Below, one piece after another: positions 47,105 to 57,960 of a stretch of 64,000 nucleotides of DNA (positions are counted from its first letter, which is position 1; each line of letters begins with the position of its first letter). Location of the stretch: the NCBI RefSeq assembly GCF_000143415.4, contig NW_003314299.1, positions 181,600 to 245,599 on the forward strand. The letters are read 5' to 3'. Source of the stretch: Selaginella moellendorffii. Lineage: Eukaryota; Streptophyta; Lycopodiopsida; Selaginellales; Selaginellaceae. The notes below the pieces were generated by a model. It had not been told where the DNA came from and did not search any database. It saw nothing but the letters and a program-made list of their open reading frames with translations. Both the position numbers and the translations under genes were made by a program.

Positions 47105-50100
47105 TCAGTTTGGGTCAGAAACTTGCTGAGGTGCTGATGCTGAACATGTTGACATGATATGGTCGAAGCTTGTTGAGGCTGATGATCTCAGTGAAGTCTT
47201 TGGCGAATGTGCTGACTTTGGCAGTGCCATTGGGGTAGAGTGTAATGATTTTGAAAGGTCCTTGCCAGTTGGTGTGGAGTTTTTGGCCAAGTTTGCCGAT
47301 GGGTCCTTGGTACCAAAGAACATGATTGTCGATGCTGTATTTCAGAATGTTGTGCCGGGATGCTTGTCGGTCGTGCTGAGCTTTTCTCTGTTTTTGGATG
47401 GCGTGAAGTGTCCAGAGGGTGTTGAGTCGAAGTTCGTTGAGACATTCGAGTTGCTGAAGCCTTTCTCGAATTGCGTGTTGGGTGTCGAGATTATACTTGA
47501 AAGTGACTCGTATGCTCAGGATGATGAATTCAATTGGCCTGATGGCTTCTGTTCTGAAGGCAAGTTTGAATGGCGTCATGTCGGTGGTGACTTTATATGC
47601 AGTTTGATAGGCCCAAAGTACATCAAGAAGTTTTTTGTCCTAGTCTTTGCCAGAATCGTTGATGACTTTTTTGAGGATGGTCTTCAGTGTTTTGTTCGTT
47701 GCTTCTGCTTGACCATTGTTTTGAGGATAGTATGGTGTCAACATTTTGTGTCGGATTTTGAACTCGGTGGCAAGATGTTTGATCATTTTGTTGATGAAGT
47801 GGGTGCCTCTGTAGGTGACGAGTTTGAGTGGTGTGCTGAAACGAGTGATGATATTTTCGTAGATGAAGGTTGCTGTTGCTTTCGCTGTGGCGTGTCGGAG
47901 AGGTATTGCTTCGGCCCACTTGGTAGTGTAATTGGTGGCGACGATGATGTACTGATTTCGTCGACGGGTGCTGACTTGGGGTCCAACGAAGTCGAGTCCC
48001 CATTTCTGAAATGGTGCCATTGGGAATGTTGGGTTGAGTTGTTGAGTTTGAGTTTTTGGCAGTAATCGGTGTCGTTGACATGTGTCACAGTATTTGCAGA
48101 ATTCTTCAGTATCGTGCCAGAGTGTCAGCCACCAGAGGCCAGCTTGAAGAATCTTCCAAGTTGTGGTGTTGATGGTGAAGTGTCCGCCAGAAGGTCCAGC
48201 ATGAGCTTCCTTGATGATTTGAGTTGTTTTTGGCGGCTTGATGCATCGGCGAAGAATGTTGTCGATGCCGAGTTTGTAGAGAGTGCCTCCGATGACTGAG
48301 TATCGGCGGGTTTTAGAGACAAAACTCTTCTTTTGGTCAGACATGGTGTACTGATCCGGAACTTTTGCTGAGTTCAGGTAACTGAAGACGTCGTCAAGCC
48401 AGGTTGCTGGTATTGAAACTTGGAATAGGTTTGAGTTGGGTAAGTCGTCAGTGAGTCTTTTGGGTTTGTCACCGGTGGTGATCCGACTGAGATAGTCTGC
48501 TTGCTTGTGATTTTTGCCGGGTTTGTGGATGATTTCAAAGTTGTATTCTTGTAGTAAAAGGAACCATCTTGATATTTGACCAGATAGTATCAGCTTGTTG
48601 ATGAGGTAAAGGAGTGCCTTGTGGTCGACGAAAATGACAACTTTGGGTAGTGTCGGAACTTCTGAAGTGAGTAGACCATGCCGAGAGCTTCTTTCTCAGT
48701 GGTGGTGTAGTTTCGTTCAGCTGGGTTTAGTAGTCAGCTGGCATAGTAGATCAGTTGATCTCGGTTGTTGTGCTGATTTTGGCTGAGAATTGTGCCAGTG
48801 GTGACGTCGGAAGTGTTGACATGAATATGGAACTCTTGTGTCCAGTCAGGCTTGGCAAGGATCAGTGCTTTTGTGAGTTTGAGTTGGAGATTGTCAAATG
48901 CTTGTTGCTGTTCGGATGTCCATGTCCATTGGGCATCTTGCTTCAGTCCGTCAGTGAATGGTTTGGCAATGTGAGCGTACTTGTGGATGAAGCGTTGGTG
49001 ATATCCGACTTTGCCGAGGAAGCGTCGAAGTTCTTTCTGATTCTTCAACGGTTCAAGTTTGGAGATGACGTCGACTTTGTCCTTGTCGATGAGAATGCTG
49101 TTTTTGCAGACAACGTGGCCGAGAAGTACTCTAGATTTGACAAAGAAAGTGCATTTGTTAGAGTTGAGTGCTATGTTGTTCTCGTCACACTTGTTGAGGC
49201 ATTTCTCGAGGCATTCAAGATGTCGATCTTCCAAGCTGAAAATGCTAAAGTCATCCATGAAGACTCTCATGAAATTAGTGAGATAGTCTTGGAAAGTGTT
49301 GGTGACGAGCCTTTGGAAGGTAAATGGGGCATTGCAGAGTCCAAAAGGCATTCATCAGTAAGCATAGGCTCCCCATGGACTGATGAATACTGTCTTGTGC
49401 TGATCTTCTTTGGCGATGTGAATTTGGTTGTAGCCAGAGAAACCATCGAGGAAGGAGTATATCTCATGTCCGGTGACTGCATCAAGAACTTCGTCGGTAA
49501 ATGGTATTAGGAAGACATCTTTTTCGGTGGCATCATTGAGCTGTTTATAGTTGACATAGATTCAAAGGTTGCCATTTTTCTTCATCACAACCACCAGTGA
49601 TGAAAGCCAGATCGGATTCTAAATCGGGTAGATGTACTTGACTTGGAGAAACTTGTCGAGTTCTTTCTTGACTTGTTCCATCATATTTGGATTCATGCGG
49701 TATGCTGCTTGTTTTCTCGGTTTTGAGTCCGGAAGAAGGGTGATGGTGTGAAGGTTGAGTTTCAGCGAAACTATCTTAAGGTTATGGTAACTCCAAGCAA
49801 ACAAGTGTTTCTTCTTTTGGAGAAGTTTGATACCTTTGTCTCAAAAACTTGCCAAGATGTCGGTGACGAGTACAATGTAGTGTTCGTTGCCGTCATTGGC
49901 AAGGCTGACTTTTTTGAGTTTTTGGTCGGCCAGAATTGTCGGACTGTGGACAACTTTGTTTTGGTTGTCAATTGAATGCCAGTGGTGTTTTGAGTTTTGT
50001 ATCTCAAGTGACTGGATTTTTCAGTGCTGATGTAATTGGTGGTTGTTCTCGTTGGAAGTTGGCGACGATTTGGAACAGGTCGATCTCAGCCAAAGGTTTG

Positions 50101-50841
50101 AGATCGGGGTAGGCTTTGAGGATTTGTTGTTCTTCATAGTTGTTGAGGCCATCTTCGAGATTATATTCTTCCAAGTCAATAGGTCGGTTGTGGCTGGATA
50201 GTGATTTGGTCGCTTTTGTTGACACAGTTGTCTGTCTGTCTGGCCCTTGAAGGATAAGATTGTTGTTGGGCCAGTCTTGATAAACTTGGGCAGTTCGGGG
50301 CCAAGGTCGACCGAGGAGAATTGAGTATCTATCAGTCTGCTCCGGTAGTTTGAGGATGACATAGTTGACTGGTATTTCAACGCCTTGTGGTGGTGTTGAC
50401 TTTTCGGATGATGCCTTTGGGTTAAACAGATCGGTGGTCAGCCATTCGGACATTGAAAGGTGCCGGGTGGACTGGGCCGATGTTGAGTTTTTGAACAAGA
50501 CTTTCTTCAATATTATTGATGCTGGAGCTGCCGTCAATTATGGCTCTGCGAACAAGGTGTTTGTTGAGTCGTAGGTCGATTGTTGGAACATCATTGTTGC
50601 AATTGCTTGGTTGAATCTTGGTTTGAAATGTGTCGACAAGTGTCCATGTCGGGTTGAGTTTGGGTGAGTCTGTTAGAGTGTTGGTCGGTGCAGATGTCAG
50701 ATTGGTGAGCTGTTTGGTGAGGTAGGGTGCAATCTTTAGCAGTTGGCCAATGGTGATCTGAATATTTTGGTTAAGGATTGTCTCTGCTACTTCTTGTATT
50801 TCCTCAAAGTTTGTCAGATTGTGTGCCGGTGTCAGTGTCAA
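47105..50841 (-). pseudogene. pol (protease, RT, RNase H, integrase) of F, disrupted
   Basis: From the right: protease IIDGSSSINNIEESLVQKL (about 50500), RT start FAWSYHNLKI...HTITLLPDSKPRKQA (about 49700-49800), YSFLDGFSGYNQIHI, MPFGLCNAPFTFQRLV, catalytic VFMDDFSIF, RNase H HIHVNTSDVTTGTILSQNQ, integrase HAGPSGGHFTINTTTWKILQ with CKYCDTCQRH, WGLDFVGPQ and YYPQNNGQAEATNKTLK, and a C-terminal tail ending NKLRPYHVNMF. Stops at 49352-49357 (two TGA), 49562-49564 (TGA) and 49619-49621 (TAG) and several frame changes break it. All these stops fit C-to-T. Confidence 0.9.
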
Positions 50842-53671
50842 TGTCAGACAATTTGTCTGTCGGTTTTCTGGTATTGAGTCTTGGCATTGTTGTCAAGCTG
50901 GTGATGGTTGAGCTTCATTGTCAGAGTCTAAAATCACTAATTCGGGTGGTTGTAGAGCAAGTTGCCATTGTATCTTGGTGGCTAACTTCTGCTTCTTTTT
51001 CCATTCCCAGAGTTTTGTCAGGCTCTCCAGGCCCTTCTCTTCACTGTCTTTGGAATCTCTGTTTGGTTGTTGTTGTTTTTCTGCTCGAATTTGTGCTTGG
51101 GTTTGTACTGCCATGACTTGAGGATCTGAGTTGTCATTGTTGGCATAAGGGAGTTCGTTGGTCTTGACCATCCTTGTTGTTGGTTGCTGCTGGTTCTGAT
51201 CTTGTTGTCGAGGAGGTGGCAGACCAAGTCTCGGCAGACCACCTTGGTTTTGAAGTCGAGGTTGCCATGGCCGGTTGTTGTAGTTGCCTTGGTAGCCCTG
51301 GTCTTGATAACCTTGGCCTTGGTATCTTTGGTTCTGGTATCTCGGGTATTGTTGGTATCCTTGGTTGTAGTTGTCTCGGTTTGCCGGGTAGTTCCAATTC
51401 GGCAGGTATTGTCGATCATTGTAGTTGTTGTTGTAGTCGTTGTTGTAGTTGTTGTTGTTGTTGTTGTTGTAGTTGTTGTAGCAAGGTTGATCATTCCATT
51501 GTCAACTCTGTTGTTGGAAGTTGTTTCTTGGTGGTCTCCAGTTTGTTGGAGGTGGTGCCAGGTAGTTGTCAAAGTATTGATTTGGATATGGTTGTTGAAA
51601 CTGCTGTCAGGGATAGTTCGAGATTTGTTGAACTTCCGGAGAATTTTGAAATTTGCAAGGCTTGGCATCATGACCTTCTTTGGCACAGATCTGGCATTTA
51701 GAGATTTGGAGTTTGCAGTCACTTGCCAAATGTCCTTCGTTCTTGCATTTAGTACACTAAATTCCAGATTGAAATTCTTTGATGTTGGCCTTGGCCTTTC
51801 CCTTGAGATTGTAGATCGTTTTTCTGATTTTCTGAAGTTTTGACTTGGCGCTCTCTCTGAGTTCATCGTTGGAGTCGTCATTGGAACTGCTGTCAGAATC
51901 TGAGTCGTCAGTGTCATTGACTTGTGCTATCATTCTTTGAGCTTGAACATCTTGAAGGGCTTATGCTAGTTCTAGGTAAGTGGCAACGTTGATGTGTGTT
52001 GCCACCTCTCGGAGGGATCATTGGAGGCCTTGTATGTACCATTGGTAAAGTAAAGTTTCGGTGGCACTGTTGCCGCATTTACTGGCATGCTGAGGGAAGG
52101 TTTGAGTGTAGTCATCGATGGATTGACCAGACTTCTGCTTGAGTTTTTGGATCTTGTGAAGTCGTTGGCTTTGAGTGACGGCAAAGTTAGTGTAGGAGGA
52201 AGCTAGTGAATTGTTGTTGTTTTTTAGTGGACTCTCCTCTATTTGTTCTTCTGTGCTGGGACTCTTTTCGGGTGTGTCGTTGACGTCGTCATTAGCGTCG
52301 GGTTGCTTGCCGGTGTGGATTTCTGGAAGATGCTGCTCGAACTTGTTGTCGACATACTTGTCAGAGTTATGTTGTGTTGGTTGTGGTTGTTCTTCTAAAT
52401 TGTCAAAGAGTTCTTCGAGCATATAGTTGTGTGATGATTGTGGTTGCTGTTGAAGATTGTTGTCGTCAACGATTGTTTCATTGACCTCATTGATGTTGGA
52501 TGATTGTAGCTGTTCATCAGTGCGGTGTGAGTTTTTGACTTCTTCGTCGAGTGCTTGACTATTGGACGATTCGGGTTGTTCGTCTTCACCACTGTTGACA
52601 CGGTATATTGGAGTGCGACTGTAGTGGGTGAAGTTGAGTTGTTGTCTTGTCGGCGCATTGAAGTCAAAAGCGTGTTCGAAAGGTCTTGCTGATAGCGGGC
52701 TTCGGTAGATGTTGGATGCAAATTTCGGACATATCAGTGCTGTGAAGATCGGTCAATATGGCGAAAATGGTGCCGGTCTGGTGAAGTCTGTGAAGCTGGG
52801 CGGGAAACTCAATTGTTCGTCATCACTGAAGATGGGGTTGGTGAATGTACCTTTGAAGTGGTTGTATGCTGCTTGAAAAATGTTTTGTTGCTCGGGCGTA
52901 GTTTGTGTCGACTGCTCGAATGTTTGGGCGGGCTCGGGCACTTTGGTGGGTGTTGTCGAGGGTGCTGTTGGTGGTGTGCCCTGTGGAGTCGTCGTATTCT
53001 TTGCAAATGTCTGAGACTGGTTCATCGGAGTTAGCTCACGGTAACAATTTGTGTTGGATGTAACTCTTTCTCTTGGAGGGTCTGATAACTTGATTCAACT
53101 TCTCTTGGTCTTTCTTTCTCTTTGTTTCTAAATTCTTCAAAAATCTCTATCTAAGCCGTTGTCGGTCTTCTTCCAACTTGCTAGATGTTCTTGGTTTTGG
53201 ATACATGCATTCTTCTACTTGTTGTCAGTATCAGACTCGCATCTGCAGTCGGTCATGCAGTTCTGGCAGAACCTCGGTAAGAATGTCAGCAGGCTGATTG
53301 TCAATAAAGTCATTAGGAATCCGGTAATGACAGATCTGGTCGACTTGTTCCTTGAGCTTGTTCTTTGTTTTTGGTGCAAATGTCGATGTTGGTGCATGTT
53401 GGGTTAGGTTGTGTTGGGTTGTGGTTAGTCAAGTTGTGTTGGGTCAAGTTGGCTGGCACAGTATGTAGACTGGTCGTCCACTTGCTGGTGCCAAGATGGA
53501 GTTCGATGAAGAGTTTGGGATACTCAGGTTTGTCTGGAATGATTTCTTTGATAATGTCATCGAGTTGTTCGAGTCTAGATCGGGTGATGGCGTGATTGGC
53601 GAGAGTTGTTGCGGCAAACGTGTTGACTTCAAACCGAGTTCAGACTGTCATTTTGGTGCTGACCTATTGAC

Positions 53672-54345
53672 TGTAGTGCATGTGATCATGGGATGAGATT
53701 TGGATATACTGTCACCGTGGATCCTTGGAACCTTGGGGGATAAATGGGGATAAAATAGCCACTAAGGGCTCTCTCATCAAGCAATTGCCCCTTTTCCAGT
53801 TAGCTTAAGGGGAGAGAGATAAGGTGCGCTACAGTTGGTATCAGAGAAAATGACACGGGTTCGATTCCCATTGATTAGTGGCTACTTAAAAAATATAACA
53901 TACCCTTGAGCAAGGTATATTCCTACCCCTAAACTTGAAATCGTACGTATTGGGCATCCATGCGTACGTCCTTCCTTTTGTGTGGAGTATCCACTGACAA
54001 AGGTATCCACTGTGGGACTGCGGTACGGGTGGATGACTAGTTGCCTCACATGGAATAGCTGGTCTACACAATGGAAGGATTGGTAGATTGAGTGCGGAAA
54101 TGGAGGTGCTGGTTCCCCTTGGCTCAGTTGGGGTTGTTAGTCAATAGTTAATGAGGACATTGACATCTCTGAAGGGGGGGTGAGTGTAGCACATGTGATC
54201 ATGGGATGAGATTTGGATATACTGTCACCGTGGATCTTTGGAACCTTGAGGGATAAATGGGGATAAAATAGCAAAAAAGGCTCTCTCATCAAGCAATTGC
54301 CCCTTTTCCAGTTAGCTTAAGGGGAGAGAGATAAGGTGTGCTACA
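53672..54345 (+). mobile_element. Complete TRIM (miniature LTR retroelement)
   Basis: Two near-identical LTRs (53672-53833, 162 bp; 54185-54345, 161 bp) with TGTAG...CTACA ends flank a 351-bp non-coding interior. A tRNA-iMet primer site follows the first LTR and a polypurine tract (GAAGGGGGGGTGAG, ending 54184) precedes the second. Flanks TTGAC and CTGAC form a 5-bp target duplication with one change. It cannot encode its own proteins. Confidence 0.93.
53836..53846 (+). promoter_or_regulatory. Primer-binding site of TRIM (tRNA-iMet)
   Basis: TGGTATCAGAG, two bases after the LTR, is an exact match to the plant initiator tRNA-Met primer site. Downstream CGGGTTCGATTCCCAT also resembles a tRNA T-arm. 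Confidence 0.9.
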
Positions 54346-54986
54346 CTGACTCTATCGGAGGGGTTGTTGAAAAATCCATGGTGCATTGTCAAGTTGTCCC
54401 TCGACAAGTTCTCCGATACTAGGTAACAGAGTGATGGGTTCATCGTTGGTGTAGGTTCTCAGGATGTGCTTTCGGTATTGGGAGTGGGTGCGGGAACTGG
54501 AACCGTGTTGGAGTGCTAGGATTGTCGGGTCAACGACTGCTCGGAAGGGGGGTCTGTTTCAGCAGTGGTGTCGGTTCATGTCGAGCGTGCTGGTTGAGGT
54601 CTCGAGCTTGGAGTGTGTGGCCTTGTGCTCGAAGATGGAGTTTGCCAATGAAGTTGCCGAGGGTGTCCGTTGATGAAGGTGCTGGTCGATTGGAGTTTCT
54701 TGTCAAAGAGGGTTGTTGGTGTTCTTTGTTGGTGATTGGACTCGGAGATCTTGAGAGAGAGCTGTCAGATTCTTCAAAGATCTCCTCTGGGAAGTGTTTG
54801 CATCTATTGCGTTGGGCAGCGACCGCTTGGACGCTATTGATCCATGTTGGTGGTGGCATTTGCTTGTTGAATTTTGGTAAGGTGGGTAGATTTCATAATC
54901 TTTTTTGCTATTTGTGCACAAAGAATGGAGAAAGAATTGAAGAATTTGTGAACTTGAAGGGGAATTCAGAAGTCATGGTCACCAAA

Positions 54987-55103
54987 TGAAGAGGCGTGGA
55001 TACTCCTCTTCACTGGATATCTATTGCTAGTGAGAAAACAAAAGGGAAAAGGGCTCAATCTCTAGGGTCTGAGAAAGAAAGATGAGTGAATGAATGTTGT
55101 GTA
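54987..55103 (-). repeat. Right (5') LTR of F, cut by H; holds empty site of G
   Basis: Starts TGAAGAGGCGTGGATACTCC and continues CTCTTCACTGGATATC without the G insertion. On the minus strand it is followed by TTTGGTGACCATGAC, a possible primer site beginning TGG. Similarity to the left LTR stops at 55103, where H begins. Confidence 0.8.
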
Positions 55104-55806
55104 TGTAAGGAACCAACTCCCTGAGGTGTTGTAGGCTAAAGGATCCCCAAAAGCATGACCAAAATGACAAAGAGTTCATCGAATGCCTTAGGTGGGGGTG
55201 AACATGGACTCGGGTGGTGCTGAAGTGGCTACCCAAGGAAGTGCTCAAGAGCAACTCCCACTCTTGAAAGGGAAACCGACTATGGTGCTCTCGGCTCATG
55301 TGGAGTGGTGCCCCATTTAAGTACTTTGTGGCTCATTGGTCCTCACCCTTCCTAGGGGCTTGGACCTTCCCTTCGGGATGGAAGTGGGGGGTAAAGGTAC
55401 CCATACCAGGCCGTTAGGCCACGGTGTTTCGCCCCGGTGTCCCAAAGCAAGTGTTGCACCCAGGACTTAGGATTTAAAGGGTCCCATGATCAAGTCTTGT
55501 TGTACCAAAGGATGTTAGGAACCTAGAGGCTTGGTATCCTTGGCTGTTTGTGCCTACGGGGAGTGTAATCAAACCTTAAGTCCAGTCTAACCCAAGAAGG
55601 GGGATTGGGAAAGATTTGGGAATCCGTGGATGGATGGCTAACGCTCTGTTGCTCGTGCAGTGAGTAGTTGAAAGTAAGTAGGACCAAGTAGGAGTTGGTA
55701 CAATAAGCGAGAACCTTGGCGATGAAATTTAGCAAAAGCCAAGGCAGTGTTAGTCGGATAGACGAGGTAAGTTAGCAAATTGGAAAGGAAAAATTTGTGG
55801 CTTACA
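55104..55806 (+). repeat. 5' LTR of element H
   Basis: 703 bp with perfect inverted ends TGTAAG...CTTACA, followed by a primer site (TTGGTATCGGAACC, from 55809). The part GTACCCATACCAGGCCG...GGCCACGGTGTTTCG resembles the L-family LTR, but there is no minisatellite. It is cut into the right LTR of F. Confidence 0.8.
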
Positions 55807-55865
55807 ATTTGGTATCGGAACCTTTTCCTCAGTTCTAGCAAAGGATAGAGGCGGATTGTTGGAAG

Positions 55866-56401
55866 ATGGCAAAGGCAAGGCATAAATGAACCAAAGCAGA
55901 GACGGAACTTCCTCTAGAGCTAGAGCCTCCGGTCGAACAAGAGGCTATGGATGAAAAATCCTTGCATGAGGAGGACTCCAGTGAGGAAACTTCCAAACAG
56001 GAGTCCAGTGGCGAGGTTCGGTCGTCCAAGGCTCAAATGGATGTTCTAGAAGGACAATTGACACAGACCAATGCCCTGCTAGAGACTCTCACACACAAGC
56101 TAAAACATGACGAGAAGCGGAAGAAAAAGCGAAAGACTGCGGATGCTGGTAGTGCAAAAGGTGCGGACCCTTCGGTAGGGACTGAGGCAGAACCAAACAA
56201 AGTCGAACAGACCGAAGTGGAATCAATCCCTCAAACAGTTCCAAAGTACAAACTAAAGCCCCCACCAGTCTTCAAGGGAGTGAATGATTATAAGGTGGTG
56301 GAAGATTGGTTTTACGATATGGAGGACTACTTCCAAGAGTTGCGGTTACCGAGATCAGAGAAGGTCCCATGTGCAAAACCATATTTGGCAGATAATGCCA
56401 A
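55866..56401 (+). pseudogene. gag start of element H, cut by L copy C
   Basis: From ATG 55866 the protein reads MAKARHK, then a TGA at 55887-55889 (CGA expected), then an open frame with an acidic part, a coiled-coil-like stretch (DVLEGQLTQTNALLETLTHK) and a gag capsid start (PPPVFKGVNDYKVVEDWFYD). Copy C interrupts it after LADNAN at 56402. This gives H coding capacity that the related L family lacks. Confidence 0.75.
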
Positions 56402-57960
56402 TGTGAGACACAAAATCCCTAGGCCCCAAAGTGGAGCCGAAAGGGCGCCACGTGGTAGTGGCTGAAGCGAAAGCCAAATGAGCGTAACACGTTTGGACTA
56501 AAAGCTCTGACTTGAAAAGGTCGAGAGTGGGAGTGGAACTCCCAACGAAGTGCACGAGGAACAAGCACGAAGCGAGCCATGAGTGAGTCTTTAGAAAAAA
56601 GGACCAAAACATGACACGTAGAAATGTCCAAGATGGAGTCCGAGATGGAGTCCGAGATGGAGTCCGAGGTGGAGTCCAAGGTGGAGTCCGAGGTGGACCC
56701 AAGATGGACCCAAGATGGACCCGAGATTGAGTCTGAGATGGAGTCCGAGATGGACCCGAGATAGAGTCTGAGATGGAGTCCGAGATGGAGCCGATGGACC
56801 CGAGATGGATTCCGAAATGCAGTGGAGCTAGTTTGGCCAGGAAAGGCCAGTTTGGCCAGGAAAGGCCAGTTTGGCCTAGGAAGGTTGTACCCAGTGTTGG
56901 GTGATGAGCTGCCCATTGGAAAGTCCAAGACTAAAGTGAACACGGACCGACAAGTGGGGTAGCTCAGTGAAGTGTTTAAGAGCCAACTCTAGTTCCCCCG
57001 GGAGATCGACTAGTCGATGTTCCCAGTCCAAGTGTGGGTGGCACTACCTACTTGGATACCTGGCGTGGCTCAACGGAACCTCGCTCTAAGCCCATGGCTA
57101 GAGCACCAAAAAGCAGAAGTCGGGGAGAGTACCCATGAGGCTCGCGTAAGGCCATGGTGTTCTGAAATGTTGTCCCAAAGTCCCAGACAGTAAAAAGCAA
57201 GAGGAGCAATCCTCTAGTGCAGTGACCAAGGATATAGTCATATGCTGAGGACGTCCCAAAGGACAGTGGCACTTAAAGGTCAGGCCTGCGGGCCTCGATC
57301 TAGTGGTAGTGTTGGCAAACACAGCCATGGACAAGAAGGGACTTGGTGGGGACCGGAAAAGAGATGTTAAGGAAGGCTATTTTCCATGTCTGTGGGCATC
57401 CTAAGGATGCTAAGGAGTGGATCTAGGATGATCACTCATGGACGGATAGCCCAGTCTTTGAGAGACGGGACTGTGATGTAGGTGGTGTCAGGCCACCAGT
57501 GTGACCAAGGTGAATGGGCATGGCCTTAGCGTAACAGGCTGTTATGTCGATGGTACCTTGGGGTGTCGGTCTTGGGACCGGACACGTGGAGCACTTGGAC
57601 CAAGTGCAATGGTTGAGGGGCATGGATGCCATTCTTGGGGCTAGCAAGTCCCTAAGTCCAAAATAGGATTTATGGAGGTGGTGAATGAGACTCCTCCAAA
57701 TGGTCGGAGGTGCAATTAAGTGACTAAAGTAGAATGGAAAATTTAGTCGCTTACAATTTGGTATCGGAGCCAAGTTCCTTAATCCAACTCTTATTGGTGG
57801 CCAAGTATATCACCACTTGTATTGGAATTCGAAAGTACTAGGTATGGACCTATCCTCTAGGTGTAGCAGGACATGGCTCTCCACTTGAGTTCATGCGTGA
57901 ACTTGTGCACGATGTGGTGGAGGGAAAAGGGCCAGTAAGGGAACAGCTTTGGGATCTTGG
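56402..57960 (+). mobile_element. L copy C: LTR and start of internal region
   Basis: LTR 56402-57755 (1354 bp, TGTGAG...CTTACA) with a reduced minisatellite and a deletion joining it to CAGTGGAGCTAGTTTGGCC. A primer site TTGGTATCGGAGCC and about 205 bp of internal region follow, until copy B interrupts at 57961. Confidence 0.85.

Larger units (their letters stand above)
50893..54859 (-). pseudogene. gag of F, disrupted and carrying a TRIM
   Basis: Gln/Asn/Thr-rich frames with a capsid-like segment (LHKIQKLKQKSGQSIDDYTQ to YQWYIQGLQ, about 52018-52160) and two CCHC zinc knuckles, CTKCKNEGHLASDC and CQICAKEGHDAKPC, at about 51655-51757. A (GTT)n microsatellite at about 51420-51478 codes for poly-Asn or poly-Thr. 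Frames are interrupted many times, and the TRIM lies at 53672-54345. The N-terminal end is not clear; 54859 is the start of the last Pro-rich frame. Confidence 0.65.
30646..55103 (-). mobile_element. Athila/Tat-like Ty3/gypsy element F, interrupted by G and TRIM
   Basis: Minus-strand element: right (5') LTR from 54987, gag, protease, RT, RNase H, integrase, an extra ORF, a polypurine tract and the left (3') LTR ending at 30646. The LTRs are short (about 160 bp), with TGAA...TTCA ends. The protease signature (IIDGSSSINNI), RT (FLDGFSGYNQI, VFMDDFSIF) and integrase (GGHF...KILQAGLWW) resemble the non-chromodomain Athila/Tat branch. It carries transposon G in the left LTR and a TRIM in gag, and its right LTR is cut by H at 55104. 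Confidence 0.85.

Noticed and set aside
47154-48065. A 303-codon frame on the plus strand across the integrase of F
   Set aside because: It is the mirror frame of the minus-strand integrase, which has clear motifs.
49352-49357. Recoding or an unusual genetic code because of many isolated in-frame stops
   Set aside because: All three stop codons are affected, stops occur also in non-mobile pseudogenes with frame changes, and C-to-T decay explains them more simply.
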